Assembly (NCBI GenBank): GCA_002898555.1 | Contig: BEHR01000019.1 | Coordinates: 1 to 62,776, forward strand | Direction: 5' to 3' | DNA from: a bacterium HR15 | GTDB taxonomy: Bacteria > Armatimonadota > Fimbriimonadia > Fimbriimonadales > GBS-DC | Length of the DNA stretch: 62,776 bases | Shown: positions 32,419 to 41,496 of the stretch, piece after piece | Position numbering within the stretch: the stretch's first letter is position 1 | How the letters are laid out: each line of letters opens with the position of its first letter | Program-made: the position numbers and the translations under genes | Notes under the pieces: model-generated | Database searches by the model: none | Seen by the model: the letters and a program-made list of their open reading frames with translations, nothing else | Told to the model about the DNA's origin: nothing

Positions 32419-33816
32419 TCACTTCCCGATACAGAAGTCACGGAAGATGCGGTTGACCAGTTCTTCGTCCACCGTTTCGCCCGTGATGGTGCCGAGCGCA
32501 AGCCATGCTGCGCGCAGATCCACGGCAATAATGTCGGGCGGTAAGGCGGAGTGAGTTGCTTGCAACGCACTTATCAGGTGCTGACGCGCTTCCTCCACCG
32601 CCTGCACATGTCGCTGATGGGTCAGCATCAGGCTCTCCTCACCCACGCCACTCAAGTTCACCGCTTGCAAAATCGCCTCGCAGAGCGTGGGCAACCCTTC
32701 GCCCGTGAGGGCAGAGACGCGCACCATAGCGCTGTCTAATGCAGGGAGCGGGGTGCTTTCAGGTACAAGGTCTGCTTTGTTCCACACATAGAGGCGCGGT
32801 TTCTCCGCAGGCAACATGGCAAGCAATACCCGATCCGCATGGGTCAATCCCTCGCCCAGATCCATCACCACAAGCAGCAGGTCGGCATGCTCTATCGCGC
32901 GGCGCGTGCGCTCGATGCCTAACTGCTCCACCGGGTCGGGGTTCTCGCGCAGCCCGGCGGTATCCAGCACAACAATCGGCACCCCCTGGATTTGGAACGC
33001 CTCTTCGATCAGGTCGCGCGTGGTGCCCGGAATAGGCGTGACGATGGCGCGTTCCTCACCCAGCAGCGCGTTCAGCAGGGACGATTTGCCCACATTGGGT
33101 CGCCCGACAATCGCTATGCGCACCCCCTCGCGCAGCAGTCTGCCCGCCTGCGCTCGCTGGAGCAGTCCCGTCAGCCTGTCAATCAGCTCCTCAAGCCGCT
33201 GGGCGAACGCTTCCCGATCCAGCTCGCCGATCTCTTCCGCGAAGTCGATGGTCGCCTCCACCTCTGCCAGCAGAGCGAGCAGCCCCTCGTTGAGCTGGCG
33301 CACGGTTCGAGAAAGAACGCCTTCGTGCAGGTAGAGCGCGGCGCGGAGCTGGCTCTCGGTGCGGGCACGCACAAGATCCGCCACCGCCTCCGCCTGTGCC
33401 AGATCAAGCTTGCCATTCAGAAAGGCGCGCTGCGTAAACTCACCCGGCTGTGCAGGGCGCGCACCCTCCTGCCAAATCAGCTTCAGCACACGCTGCAACA
33501 GGAAAGGGCTGCCATGACAGCTGAACTCGACCACATCCTCGCCCGTGTAACTATGTGGGGCGCGAAAGGTTAGCAGCAAGGCGCGATCCAGCACCTCGCC
33601 CGTCTGCGGGTCACGAATCGCACCGAAGTAGATGCGGTGGCTTTCGAAGACAGTCTTCCCCGGCGGATTCCCCCAAGGCGCGTTGCGTGCCCGCTGAAAG
33701 ATTCGCGCGGCAATCGGGAACGCGAGCGGACCACTCACCCGAATAATGCCTATGCCACCTTCGCCCGGTGGCGTCGCCACCGCAGCAATCGTGTCGCCGG
33801 TGCCGATTCGCATCAT
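32419..33816 (-). CDS. mnmE: tRNA modification GTPase MnmE
   Basis: 465 residues from 33816 (an ATG at 33813 is equal). The N-terminal folate-binding domain starts GDTIAAVATPPGEGGIGIIRVSG with QPGEFTQRAFLNGKLDLAQAEAV. The inserted G domain has IVGRPNVGKSSLLN (P-loop), TPIPGTTRDLIEE, LDTAGLRE and NKAD. The C-terminal residues FRDFCIGK supply the conserved Cys-x-Gly-Lys. With MnmG it modifies wobble uridines. A longer frame upstream is non-homologous. It faces the M28 peptidase gene head to head and ends 8 bp from the HD-GYP stop. Confidence 0.96.
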   Translation of the reverse strand: MMRIGTGDTIAAVATPPGEGGIGIIRVSGPLAFPIAARIFQRARNAPWGNPPGKTVFESHRIYFGAIRDPQTGEVLDRALLLTFRAPHSYTGEDVVEFSCHGSPFLLQRVLKLIWQEGARPAQPGEFTQRAFLNGKLDLAQAEAVADLVRARTESQLRAALYLHEGVLSRTVRQLNEGLLALLAEVEATIDFAEEIGELDREAFAQRLEELIDRLTGLLQRAQAGRLLREGVRIAIVGRPNVGKSSLLNALLGEERAIVTPIPGTTRDLIEEAFQIQGVPIVVLDTAGLRENPDPVEQLGIERTRRAIEHADLLLVVMDLGEGLTHADRVLLAMLPAEKPRLYVWNKADLVPESTPLPALDSAMVRVSALTGEGLPTLCEAILQAVNLSGVGEESLMLTHQRHVQAVEEARQHLISALQATHSALPPDIIAVDLRAAWLALGTITGETVDEELVNRIFRDFCIGK

Positions 33817-33858
33817 GGCCTTTTTTACCTCATGGAGGCGGGCAAGAGGCGCATGCGG

Positions 33859-33864
33859 TATAAT
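33859..33864 (+). promoter_or_regulatory. -10 box of the M28 peptidase gene
   Basis: GCGGTATAAT, hexamer ending 10 nt before the ATG at 33875, inside the upstream part of the divergent mnmE region. No Shine-Dalgarno. Confidence 0.55.
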
Positions 33865-33874
33865 CCCCGTTGCT

Positions 33875-35653
33875 ATGCGCAAGGTCAGCTGGTGGCTTGG
33901 ATGGGGTTTGCTACTCGCGCTTGCGACGGCTGATACCAACGCCTCGATCAGCAATCTGCAGGCGCATGTGCGCTATCTCGCATCGCCCGAACTGGAGGGG
34001 CGCCTCGCCATCGCGCCCGGTGCCCACAAGGCAGCGGACTATATCGCCCGCCTGTTCCAAGAATATGGGTTGGAGCCAAAAGGTACAAACGGCTACTTTC
34101 AGGATTTCGAGATGACCATCGGTTTCCAACCTACGAAGGAAACCTGGCTAACATTGCGACCGCGCCGCGGACGCGCTTGGCGCGCGCCGTCCGATGCGAT
34201 TCGCCCTGTCAATCTCACGGCGGACGCGAAGGCATCGGGTGAAGTGGTCTTTGTGGGCTACGGCATCTCTGCACCTGAACAGGGCTATGATGAGTATGCG
34301 GGCGTCGATGTAAAGGGCAAAATTGTCGCCTTTTTGCGCGGTGTGCCCGACTGGGGCGAAGACAACCCACTTCCCCGAGCGGCGACCAGCCTGAGTCAGC
34401 GGGTGCGCACCGCCGCCGAGAAGGGCGCGACGGGGGTGCTGATTCTCAACACGCCCAGTAACGACCGCTTGCTCCCACTTGGCAGCCGTGGGCGGATGAT
34501 GAACCCCGTTGAAATCCCGGTGTTGAACCTGAATCTCTCCGTGGCCAACCGACTGCTCCAGCCCGCTCGCCTGAAGGTGGCGGATGCCATCGAAAAAATA
34601 AAGACCGCCCGCCAGCCCATCAGCCAGCCTATTCCGAACCTGCGTGTAGAGATGTCCGCCGGCATCGAGCCGCGTAAAGGAATCGCCCGCAATGTGATTG
34701 GCTTCCTGCCTGGCAGCGATCCGACCAAGCGCGAGGAGATTATCGTCATCGGAGCGCACTACGACCATATCGGTTTCGGCGAGGTCGGCTCGCTCGCCCC
34801 AGAGGCGGGCGACATCCATCACGGCGCAGATGATAATGCCTCAGGCACAGCGGGACTGCTGGAGCTGGCGCGTATGCTTTCGACAGACCGCGACAAATTG
34901 TCGCGCAGTATCCTCTTTATTGCCTTTTCGGGCGAAGAGGAAGGGCTGGTCGGCTCTGCGTATTTCGTGCGCAATCCCGCCGTGCCCATCGAGAAGATTG
35001 TGGCGATGCTCAATCTGGATATGATTGGGCGCATGACCAACGACCGCCTCTCAGTGAGCGGTATCGGCAGCTCGCCCCAGTGGGAAGAAATCGTGAAAGC
35101 CGCCAACAGCGAGGGACTGAGTTTGACTCTCAGCCAGAGCGCGACAGGTGGCAGCGACCACACCTCCTTCTTCCTGCGCAATATCCCCGTGCTGTTCTTC
35201 TTCACCGGCATGCACCCCGATTACCATCGCCCGTCCGACACTTGGGAGAAGATTAACTACGAGGGTCAGGTGAAGGTGGTGCAGATGGTCTATCGGGTGG
35301 CGACCGCCTTAGCGCAGCGTGAAGCACGCATCACCTTCAGCCGCCCGCAACAACAGCAGGCGGGGCAGCCCGCGCGTCGTGGAGGGCGAGTGCGGCTCGG
35401 TATTATCCCAGACTACACGGTGGAGGACAACAAGGGCGTGCTGCTACAAGGTGTGTCGCCCGGTTCACCCGCCGAGAAAGCGGGGCTAAAAGCTGGCGAC
35501 CGCATCGTTGCCATTAATGGCAAGCGCGTGGAGAATATCGAGCAGATGATGTCGCTCTATGCCGAACTGGAGCCGGGCAAACCTGCTGAACTGACCATCT
35601 TGCGCGATGGACAGGAAATCAAAGTGCAGGTTGTGCCTGCTGGCGATTCATGA
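33875..35653 (+). CDS. Secreted M28-family zinc aminopeptidase with PA and PDZ domains
   Basis: 592 residues. Signal peptide (MRKVSWWLGWGLLLALATAD). A PA-type insert spans about 130-260 (GYDEYAGVDVKGKIVAFLRG, AAEKGATGVLILNTP). The M28 core has its metal ligands in IGAHYDHIGF, HHGADDNASGTAGLLELA, AFSGEEEGLVGSAYF and LNLDMIGR, with the last His in MHPDYHRPSDTWEKI. A PDZ domain closes the protein (VLLQGVSPGSPAEKAGLKAGDRIVAINGK). It would trim peptides outside the cytoplasm, complementing the tricorn-like protease. Its last 6 bp overlap the convergent mutS gene. Confidence 0.92.
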   Translation: MRKVSWWLGWGLLLALATADTNASISNLQAHVRYLASPELEGRLAIAPGAHKAADYIARLFQEYGLEPKGTNGYFQDFEMTIGFQPTKETWLTLRPRRGRAWRAPSDAIRPVNLTADAKASGEVVFVGYGISAPEQGYDEYAGVDVKGKIVAFLRGVPDWGEDNPLPRAATSLSQRVRTAAEKGATGVLILNTPSNDRLLPLGSRGRMMNPVEIPVLNLNLSVANRLLQPARLKVADAIEKIKTARQPISQPIPNLRVEMSAGIEPRKGIARNVIGFLPGSDPTKREEIIVIGAHYDHIGFGEVGSLAPEAGDIHHGADDNASGTAGLLELARMLSTDRDKLSRSILFIAFSGEEEGLVGSAYFVRNPAVPIEKIVAMLNLDMIGRMTNDRLSVSGIGSSPQWEEIVKAANSEGLSLTLSQSATGGSDHTSFFLRNIPVLFFFTGMHPDYHRPSDTWEKINYEGQVKVVQMVYRVATALAQREARITFSRPQQQQAGQPARRGGRVRLGIIPDYTVEDNKGVLLQGVSPGSPAEKAGLKAGDRIVAINGKRVENIEQMMSLYAELEPGKPAELTILRDGQEIKVQVVPAGDS

Positions 35654-38296
35654 GCGACCTTTGCCCCAGCGCCGCTTCCATTCGTCCAGCTTCATCAGGG
35701 CTTCCACAGGGGTTAGCGTGGCAGGGTCTAACTGGCGCAGCTCCTCAATAAGCGGATGCTCCTCCGCTTCGAACAGGGTGAGCTGAATCCTCTTCGTGCG
35801 GATGGCAGGTGTCTCTTCGGAGGGCGGAGCCAACGACGCCTGCACGCCGCGCCGCTCAAACTCGCGCAGGATCTGCTCAGCTCGCTCAATCACTTCGGGG
35901 GGCACGCCCGCCATCCGCGCCACATGAATCCCGTAGCTCCGATCGGTGCCGCCGGGCAGCACTTTATGCAGCCAGATGATGCGGTCGCCCTGTTCCTTGA
36001 CCGCCACACGGAAGTTCGCTACCCCCTCCAGCCGATTCGCCAACTCGTTCAGATAATGATAATGCGTGGCGAACAGCACCTTGCAGCCAATCGCGTGCAG
36101 ATACTCGGCAACTGCCCACGCGATCGCCAGCCCGTCATAAGTGCTGGTGCCGCGCCCAATCTCGTCCAGGATCACCAGGCTGCGCGGGCTGGCGTTGTTC
36201 AGGATATTGGCGGTCTCCAGCATCTCCACCATAAAAGTGGATTGCCCTGTTGCCAGCTCGTCGCGCGCCCCCACGCGCGTAAAGATGCGATCCACCAGCC
36301 CAATCTCTGCCCTATCCGCCGGCACAAAGCTCCCAATATGCGCCATCAGCGTGATGAGGGCATTCTGGCGTATGAAAGTGCTCTTGCCCGACATATTAGG
36401 TCCAGTCAAAATGATTAATCTCTGATTCTTATTGAGTTCGCAATCGTTGGGCACGAAGGGATTCTCGCTATAGCGCTCCACCACCGGATGGCGACCGCCG
36501 AGAATGAGCAGGCGGTCCTCCGCGTCGACTACCGGGCGCGTGTAGTGATGGCGGACGGCGTTCTCCGCGAAGGCGCATAGCACATCGAGTTCCGCCAGCG
36601 CACGCGCCAACGATTGGATAGCGGGAGCGTTTCGTGCCACCTCATCGCGCACCCGAACGAACAACTCATACTCCAGCGCATTAATGCGCTCCTCTGCGCC
36701 CAACAGGATAGCCTCCTGCTCCTTCAGCGCGGGTGTGATGAACCGTTCCGCCTGCGTGGTGGTCTGCTTGCGGATGTAGTCGGAGGGCACCTTGTTCAAG
36801 TGGGGCTTGGACACCTCGATATAGTAGCCGAACACGGCATTATAGCCCACTTTTAGGCTGGGGATGCCTGTGCGTCGTCGCTCCTCCGCCTCCAGCTGCG
36901 CGATCCAGTTCCGTCCTTCGGTACGCACTTGGCGCAGGCGGTCAAGTTCAGGGTCGAAGCCGTCGCGAATGATGCCGCCAGTTTGCAGATTCGTGGGCGG
37001 GTCGTCCACCAGGGCGCGCTCCAACAAAGCGCGTAGCTCCTCCATCGGCATAAGCCGTGGTGCCAGACCTTGCAGCAGGGCAGCAGGTGTTTCTATCGCA
37101 TCAAGCAGGCCCTGCAGCTCGGCATATAGCGCGGGCAGTTCCTGCAGCGAGCTGCGCAGGGCGACCAGATCGCGGGCATTCGCCGTGCCCGTGCTGGCGC
37201 GCGCAATCAATCGCTCTAAGTCCGCTATGCGACGCAACTTCTCCCGCAGCGCGTCCCGATGCAGGTTGTGCCGCGTCAGCGTGTCCACCGCGTCGAGCCG
37301 TGCATTAATCGCCTCTACATTCAGCAACGGCTCGTCCAGCCAGCGTTTGAGCAGGCGCGCGCCCATCGGCGTGCAGGTGGAATCCAGCACCGAGAGCAGC
37401 GTGTAGCGGCGCGAGCCATCCATCAGGTTCTGTGTGAGTTCCAGATGGCGACGCGCCACCGCGTCCAGATACATGAACCGCTCCACCGAATAAGTTGCCA
37501 GGGTGCGGATGTGCTGGAGCGCGTGAAACTGGTTTTGCTGCAAGTAGCGTAGCACCGCGGCAGCGGCATCCAGCCCGCGCGTGTACTCCTCGCAGCCGAA
37601 GCCGCGCAGCGTCTCCACACCGAAGTGGTTCAACAGGACCTGGCGCGCATCGCGTCCCACCAGCTCGCTCAACTGAATCGGCGTAATCGTCGCGCTGGTC
37701 TGCTCGCGCAGCGTCTGAATGAGTTCGGTCTGATCTTCAGGCACTAAAATCTCGGCAGGCTCCAGCCGAAAAATTTCGTCCAGCAGCTTTTCGAATCGGT
37801 GCTCGCCCCCGATTTCGGTGGTGAGAAATTCGCCCGTGGACACATCGACCACACCTAACCCGTGAACGGGGTCGCCAATCACGGCGGCAACCAGATAGTT
37901 GTTGGCGGTTGCTTGGAGCATCGAGTCTTCCACGACAGTGCCGGGCGTCAGGATGCGCGTCACGCGCCGCTTGACCAGCCCTTTCGCAAGTTTGGGGTCT
38001 TCCACCTGGTCGCAGATGGCGACCCGATAGCCTTTTTGAACGAGGCGGGCGAAATAACGCTCGTAAGAATGAATAGGCACGCCCGCCATCGGGATGCGCC
38101 CGTTCGTGCCATCCTCACGCCCAGTCAGCACAATCTCCAGTTCGCGAGCGACCAGTTCCGCGTCGGGACCGTAAAACTCGTAAAAGTCGCCCACCTGCAT
38201 CGCCAGCAACACTTCGGGATGCTGCGCCTTAACCCGGAAGTATTGCTGCAAGATAGGCGTCTGAGGCTTGAAGGTCTGCCAATCAATGGCTGCCAT
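35648..38296 (-). CDS. mutS: DNA mismatch repair protein MutS
   Basis: 882 residues. The mismatch-reading FYE motif is in GDFYEFYG (Phe38, Glu40). Connector, lever and clamp domains follow; the ATPase has GPNMSGKSTFIRQ (Walker A), FMVEMLETANILNNA (signature region), LVILDEIGRGTSTYDG (Walker B) and ATHYHYLNELA. The C-terminal tail ends in a helical segment EELRQLDPATLTPVEALMKL, the dimerisation helix pair. It recognises mismatches and recruits MutL (not in the window). A -10 box 11 nt before the ATG suggests a near-leaderless transcript. Confidence 0.97.
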   Translation of the reverse strand: MAAIDWQTFKPQTPILQQYFRVKAQHPEVLLAMQVGDFYEFYGPDAELVARELEIVLTGREDGTNGRIPMAGVPIHSYERYFARLVQKGYRVAICDQVEDPKLAKGLVKRRVTRILTPGTVVEDSMLQATANNYLVAAVIGDPVHGLGVVDVSTGEFLTTEIGGEHRFEKLLDEIFRLEPAEILVPEDQTELIQTLREQTSATITPIQLSELVGRDARQVLLNHFGVETLRGFGCEEYTRGLDAAAAVLRYLQQNQFHALQHIRTLATYSVERFMYLDAVARRHLELTQNLMDGSRRYTLLSVLDSTCTPMGARLLKRWLDEPLLNVEAINARLDAVDTLTRHNLHRDALREKLRRIADLERLIARASTGTANARDLVALRSSLQELPALYAELQGLLDAIETPAALLQGLAPRLMPMEELRALLERALVDDPPTNLQTGGIIRDGFDPELDRLRQVRTEGRNWIAQLEAEERRRTGIPSLKVGYNAVFGYYIEVSKPHLNKVPSDYIRKQTTTQAERFITPALKEQEAILLGAEERINALEYELFVRVRDEVARNAPAIQSLARALAELDVLCAFAENAVRHHYTRPVVDAEDRLLILGGRHPVVERYSENPFVPNDCELNKNQRLIILTGPNMSGKSTFIRQNALITLMAHIGSFVPADRAEIGLVDRIFTRVGARDELATGQSTFMVEMLETANILNNASPRSLVILDEIGRGTSTYDGLAIAWAVAEYLHAIGCKVLFATHYHYLNELANRLEGVANFRVAVKEQGDRIIWLHKVLPGGTDRSYGIHVARMAGVPPEVIERAEQILREFERRGVQASLAPPSEETPAIRTKRIQLTLFEAEEHPLIEELRQLDPATLTPVEALMKLDEWKRRWGKGRS

Positions 38297-38307
38297 ATTA
38301 CTAAAGG

Positions 38308-38313
38308 ATTATA
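38308..38313 (-). promoter_or_regulatory. -10 box of mutS
   Basis: On the minus strand GGGGTATAAT, hexamer ending 11 nt before the ATG at 38296; no Shine-Dalgarno. Confidence 0.55.
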
Positions 38314-38319
38314 CCCCGC

Positions 38320-39825
38320 CTAATCACCTTTGTCGAAAAGGGTGCGAATGCGGTAAACGCTTGGCGACGCCTCACGCACGGCTCCCTCGGAAAATTCCCC
38401 GTTATAGGCGTCCCGCAAAAGCGCATGAAGCCCTGCTGTAATAACCGATTCGACATCCTTCATCCTGACTGCTTGCCTGAGAATTTCGCGCTGGGCATCC
38501 GACATATCCAGATAGGGAAAGGTCTCTATGAGCGCCTTCGCTTGCGACAAGCCCAAATACTTGCGGGTGTACGCGCTGTCCGAGTATTTATAAGTGGTCA
38601 TGAATTCACTGTCCGTTATTTCGCGAAAGTGTTCCAGTAGCAAGTTGAAGTAGTCTTTCAATAGCAGAACATCTTCGTGAGGCAGCGTGGGTTCCAGAAA
38701 TATCTGGATCGGGTGGGTGCGATAAGGCGCACTGGAAACCATGATGCCATCGGCTCCAAAAACTTCTGGAATGAGATAAAGCCCCGCGCGCCCATCCATC
38801 GTGCCCGTGTCCAGCGTGCGCACAAAGAGCGGATTGGCGCGTACCCGGTTGAAAAGCGTTTCATCAACATAAACAAGATGCTGGCAGTACTCCTTGCCCG
38901 TAAACCCATTTGCATCAACGATTCTGAGCGGGAACTCACCTGGATGCGCATCCACCGTCTCGCGATAGAGATAGTATCCGACTTTCAGCGGTCGCTTGGC
39001 ACGATAGCGAACCGTGAACTCCTCGAACTCGCTGCCCGCCCGATAATGCGAGGACGGGGAGAGAGAATAGCAACGACGACGGGGGTTATGAGCGATCTTC
39101 AAACCCTCAAACCGCTGAGGTTCACGCACGGGTCGCTCCTTGCGCTCAAAAAAGCACAGCACCACATGGACACCTGTATATTCAAACAGCTCCCTTTCAA
39201 ACACGATGGCTTTCTGGATCCTATAGAAAGGGAGAAAATCGTCTCTGATCTTGTTCGCGTTAGAAAAGCCAAACAAAAAATTGGACGGGATGATGTATGC
39301 CATGCGGGGAATGCCATGCCTCAGGTCGTTGATAAGCGCAATCTGATAAAGGTCTTGATAACCTTCATTAACCCCCTCAAAGTATCTCAAGTAAGGTTGG
39401 GTTTCTGGATGCTTCACAATGTAGCCCAAATAAAGATAGGGTGGGTTCGTGATGTGATAGACCGGCAAAGTGGAATTCAGAATCTCCGTTGGGTAATGGG
39501 CAAGCGTATCTTGCTGTCGGATATTTTGTCGTGCAAGCAGTTCTGGAACACCCATCTGAATCGCTCGTTGAACACAACATTCGACCATTTCAGGTTGGAT
39601 ATCATACATGAAGATATGTTCGCGGAAGAAGTCCGCACGCTCAGGGGGCGGAACCAGCTCCAGCAAAGGGAGGATCAGGTCGCCTTTGCCAGCAAAGAGG
39701 TCTACCCAGCGATACTGGGTGCGTAAAGGGGCAATTTCTGGCAGGATGTAGTCGTGGAATAATTGCGCGGGAGTTAAATGCTCCCCTAAGGCTCGTCGCC
39801 GTTTGCGCTCCACCGAAATTGCCAT
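38320..39825 (-). CDS. Orphan adenine-specific DNA methyltransferase-like protein
   Basis: 501 residues. The AdoMet motif I is YRWVDLFAGKGDLILPLLEL near residue 40, and the catalytic motif IV YHITNPPYLYLGYI near residue 130, an NPPY of N6-adenine methyltransferases with gamma-type motif order; IPSNFLFGF and FERELFEYTGVHVVLCFFER match later motifs. The C-terminal 250 residues may recognise DNA and have no nuclease motif I can see. No restriction gene is adjacent, so it is either an orphan epigenetic methyltransferase or part of a split system. A -10 box lies 7 nt before its ATG. Confidence 0.72.
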   Translation of the reverse strand: MAISVERKRRRALGEHLTPAQLFHDYILPEIAPLRTQYRWVDLFAGKGDLILPLLELVPPPERADFFREHIFMYDIQPEMVECCVQRAIQMGVPELLARQNIRQQDTLAHYPTEILNSTLPVYHITNPPYLYLGYIVKHPETQPYLRYFEGVNEGYQDLYQIALINDLRHGIPRMAYIIPSNFLFGFSNANKIRDDFLPFYRIQKAIVFERELFEYTGVHVVLCFFERKERPVREPQRFEGLKIAHNPRRRCYSLSPSSHYRAGSEFEEFTVRYRAKRPLKVGYYLYRETVDAHPGEFPLRIVDANGFTGKEYCQHLVYVDETLFNRVRANPLFVRTLDTGTMDGRAGLYLIPEVFGADGIMVSSAPYRTHPIQIFLEPTLPHEDVLLLKDYFNLLLEHFREITDSEFMTTYKYSDSAYTRKYLGLSQAKALIETFPYLDMSDAQREILRQAVRMKDVESVITAGLHALLRDAYNGEFSEGAVREASPSVYRIRTLFDKGD

Positions 39826-39832
39826 CAGCAGC

Positions 39833-39838
39833 AGTATA
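39833..39838 (-). promoter_or_regulatory. -10 box of the orphan methyltransferase gene
   Basis: On the minus strand CGGGTATACT, hexamer ending 7 nt before the ATG at 39825: leaderless geometry. Confidence 0.55.
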
Positions 39839-39848
39839 CCCGACCTGT

Positions 39849-39899
39849 GAAATTTTTTCTCTGGGGTACTCAGCGAAGCTGGGTCAGAGAAAAAATTTC
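39849..39899. repeat. Perfect-armed copy of the AT-armed palindrome
   Basis: Fifteen-base arms GAAATTTTTTCTCTG and CAGAGAAAAAATTTC match exactly around a GGGGTACTC...GCTGGGT centre. It separates two divergent near-leaderless genes and ends just before the adenosyltransferase -10 box. Confidence 0.75.
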
Positions 39900-39906
39900 A
39901 GGAGGG

Positions 39907-39912
39907 TACACT
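39907..39912 (+). promoter_or_regulatory. -10 box of the cobalamin adenosyltransferase gene
   Basis: GAGGGTACACT, hexamer ending 6 nt before the ATG at 39919: a start site at or next to the ATG. Confidence 0.5.
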
Positions 39913-39918
39913 TCTGCC

Positions 39919-40470
39919 ATGCGGATTTACACGCGAACAGGCGACACGGGCGAGACGGGGCTGATTGGTGGGCAGCGTGTGCCCAAAGACGATGTGCGCG
40001 TGGAGGCTTACGGCACGCTCGATGAGCTGAACGCTGCGCTCGGATTGGCGCGTTGCTACATTCCGCATGAGGATTTGAACGCGTTGCTGGAGCGTATCCA
40101 GAGCCAGCTTTTTGATATTGGGGCGGAGCTGGCGTTGCCGCCCGAACGCGCTGCCCAGTTCGCCTCGGTGGGTCAAGCGGAGGTGCAGGCACTGGAAACC
40201 GCCATCGACCAGTTGGAGCAGGAGCTGGAGCCGTTGCGCCAGTTCATTTTGCCGGGCGGCACCCTCGCCGCTGCTGCGCTCCATTTGGCACGCACCATCT
40301 GCCGCCGTGCGGAACGGCGTGTGGTCACCCTCAGCCACCACAGCTCCGTAAGTGGCGGGATTATCCAATATCTCAATCGGTTGGGCGACCTTCTGTTCGT
40401 GATGGCGCGGGTCGCCAACCATCGGGCAGGTGTGTCCGATGTGCCATGGAAACGCACCCAACCCGGCTAA
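39919..40470 (+). CDS. ATP:cob(I)alamin adenosyltransferase, PduO type
   Basis: 183 residues. The N-terminus RIYTRTGDTGETGLIGGQRV is the ATP-binding signature of PduO-type enzymes; AYGTLDELNAALGLAR and AAALHLARTICRRAERRVV plus YLNRLGDLLFVMARVAN are the remaining family motifs of the five-helix bundle trimer. It attaches the adenosyl group to cob(I)alamin, supplying coenzyme B12. No B12-dependent enzyme is adjacent. The ATG at 39919 directly precedes the family's conserved start; longer frames upstream are repeat-derived. It converges on galT 42 bp downstream. Confidence 0.93.
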   Translation: MRIYTRTGDTGETGLIGGQRVPKDDVRVEAYGTLDELNAALGLARCYIPHEDLNALLERIQSQLFDIGAELALPPERAAQFASVGQAEVQALETAIDQLEQELEPLRQFILPGGTLAAAALHLARTICRRAERRVVTLSHHSSVSGGIIQYLNRLGDLLFVMARVANHRAGVSDVPWKRTQPG

Positions 40471-40512
40471 CACTCACTGCTGAAGTGAGCAGGTGGGCAT
40501 CGCCCATGATGC

Positions 40513-41496
40513 TCAGCGTCCGCTTTCCAGAGCCACCGCGCGCAGTTCGGCAGCGGTCTGTTCGGGCAGAGTATCGTTGATAAAGACGCCTGCACCCGAT
40601 TCGGAGCCTGCCAGATATTTGAGCTTGTCGGGCGCGCGGTAGGGCGGATAGAACTCGATATGAAAATGCCATTCGGGGTGCGGCTTCCCGTCGCTGGGGC
40701 GCGGATGCTGCGCCATCACATACGGCATCGAGAAGTGCCACAAGCCGTCATATCGTTGCAAGACCCGCTTGAGCAGGTGCGCCAGCGTCTCTATTTCGCG
40801 CTCGGTCAGATCCAACAGGTCGCGCCGATGCGCCTTCGGCAGCAGCCACACCTCATAGGGATAACGCGCAAAAAAGGGCACCAGCGCGATCCAGTCGCCA
40901 TTCTCGTCCACCAGCCGTCGCCCGTCGGCTCGCTCAAACGCAAGCATCTCACACAGCAGGCAGCGTCCCCTCCGGCGCAGGTAGCGACGCTGAGCGCGCA
41001 GCTCGCGTTCGATCGTAGGTGGGATGAAGGGATAGGCGTAGATTTGCCCATGTGGATGGCTCAGCGTCACGCCAATTTCGCGCCCCTTGTTCTCAAAGAT
41101 GAACACATACTGCACCTCCGGACGCGCCGCGAGTGCCTGATACCGGTCGCGCCAGACATAGATGAGCTGTTCGATGCGGGCAATTGGCAACTCGGTCAGA
41201 GTGGCGTGATGGTCAGGCGTGTAAAGCACTACTTCACACACCCCCTCCGAGGGGCGCACGGACGAGAAGGGCGTTGCTGCCACCGCTGGCTCAGGCGGCT
41301 CGCGCAACAACGACGGAAATTTATTTTCGAACACCACGATTTCATAATCGGGTTCAGGCACTTCGGTCGGTGGCTTGCCCGGGCGTGTCGGGCAGAGCGG
41401 GCAATACTCCGGCGGCGGATGAAAGGTACGCTCCTGCCGGTGCGTCGCCGTGATGACCCATTCCTCCAGCAATGGATGCCAACGCAGCTCAGACAT
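40513..41496 (-). CDS. galT: UDP-glucose-hexose-1-phosphate uridylyltransferase
   Basis: 327 residues. Starts SELRWHPLLEEWVITATHRQ, as in GalT. The zinc-type Cys pair is present (YCPLCPTRPG), the nucleophile His lies in GVTLSHPHGQIYAYPF, and the C-terminal half has WHFHIEFYPPYR. It swaps UMP between UDP-glucose and galactose-1-phosphate in the Leloir pathway. It is the last gene of a minus-strand operon SIS, arsC-like, rdgB, galT; its start overlaps rdgB by 8 bp. No galK or galE is in the window. Confidence 0.93.
   Translation of the reverse strand: MSELRWHPLLEEWVITATHRQERTFHPPPEYCPLCPTRPGKPPTEVPEPDYEIVVFENKFPSLLREPPEPAVAATPFSSVRPSEGVCEVVLYTPDHHATLTELPIARIEQLIYVWRDRYQALAARPEVQYVFIFENKGREIGVTLSHPHGQIYAYPFIPPTIERELRAQRRYLRRRGRCLLCEMLAFERADGRRLVDENGDWIALVPFFARYPYEVWLLPKAHRRDLLDLTEREIETLAHLLKRVLQRYDGLWHFSMPYVMAQHPRPSDGKPHPEWHFHIEFYPPYRAPDKLKYLAGSESGAGVFINDTLPEQTAAELRAVALESGR

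Noticed and set aside
38677-39726. 349-residue plus-strand frame opposite the orphan methyltransferase
   Set aside because: Shadow; the opposite strand has clear methyltransferase motifs.
40473-40489. Terminator between the adenosyltransferase and galT genes
   Set aside because: CTCACT/AGTGAG stem is only 6 bp with no T-run on either strand.
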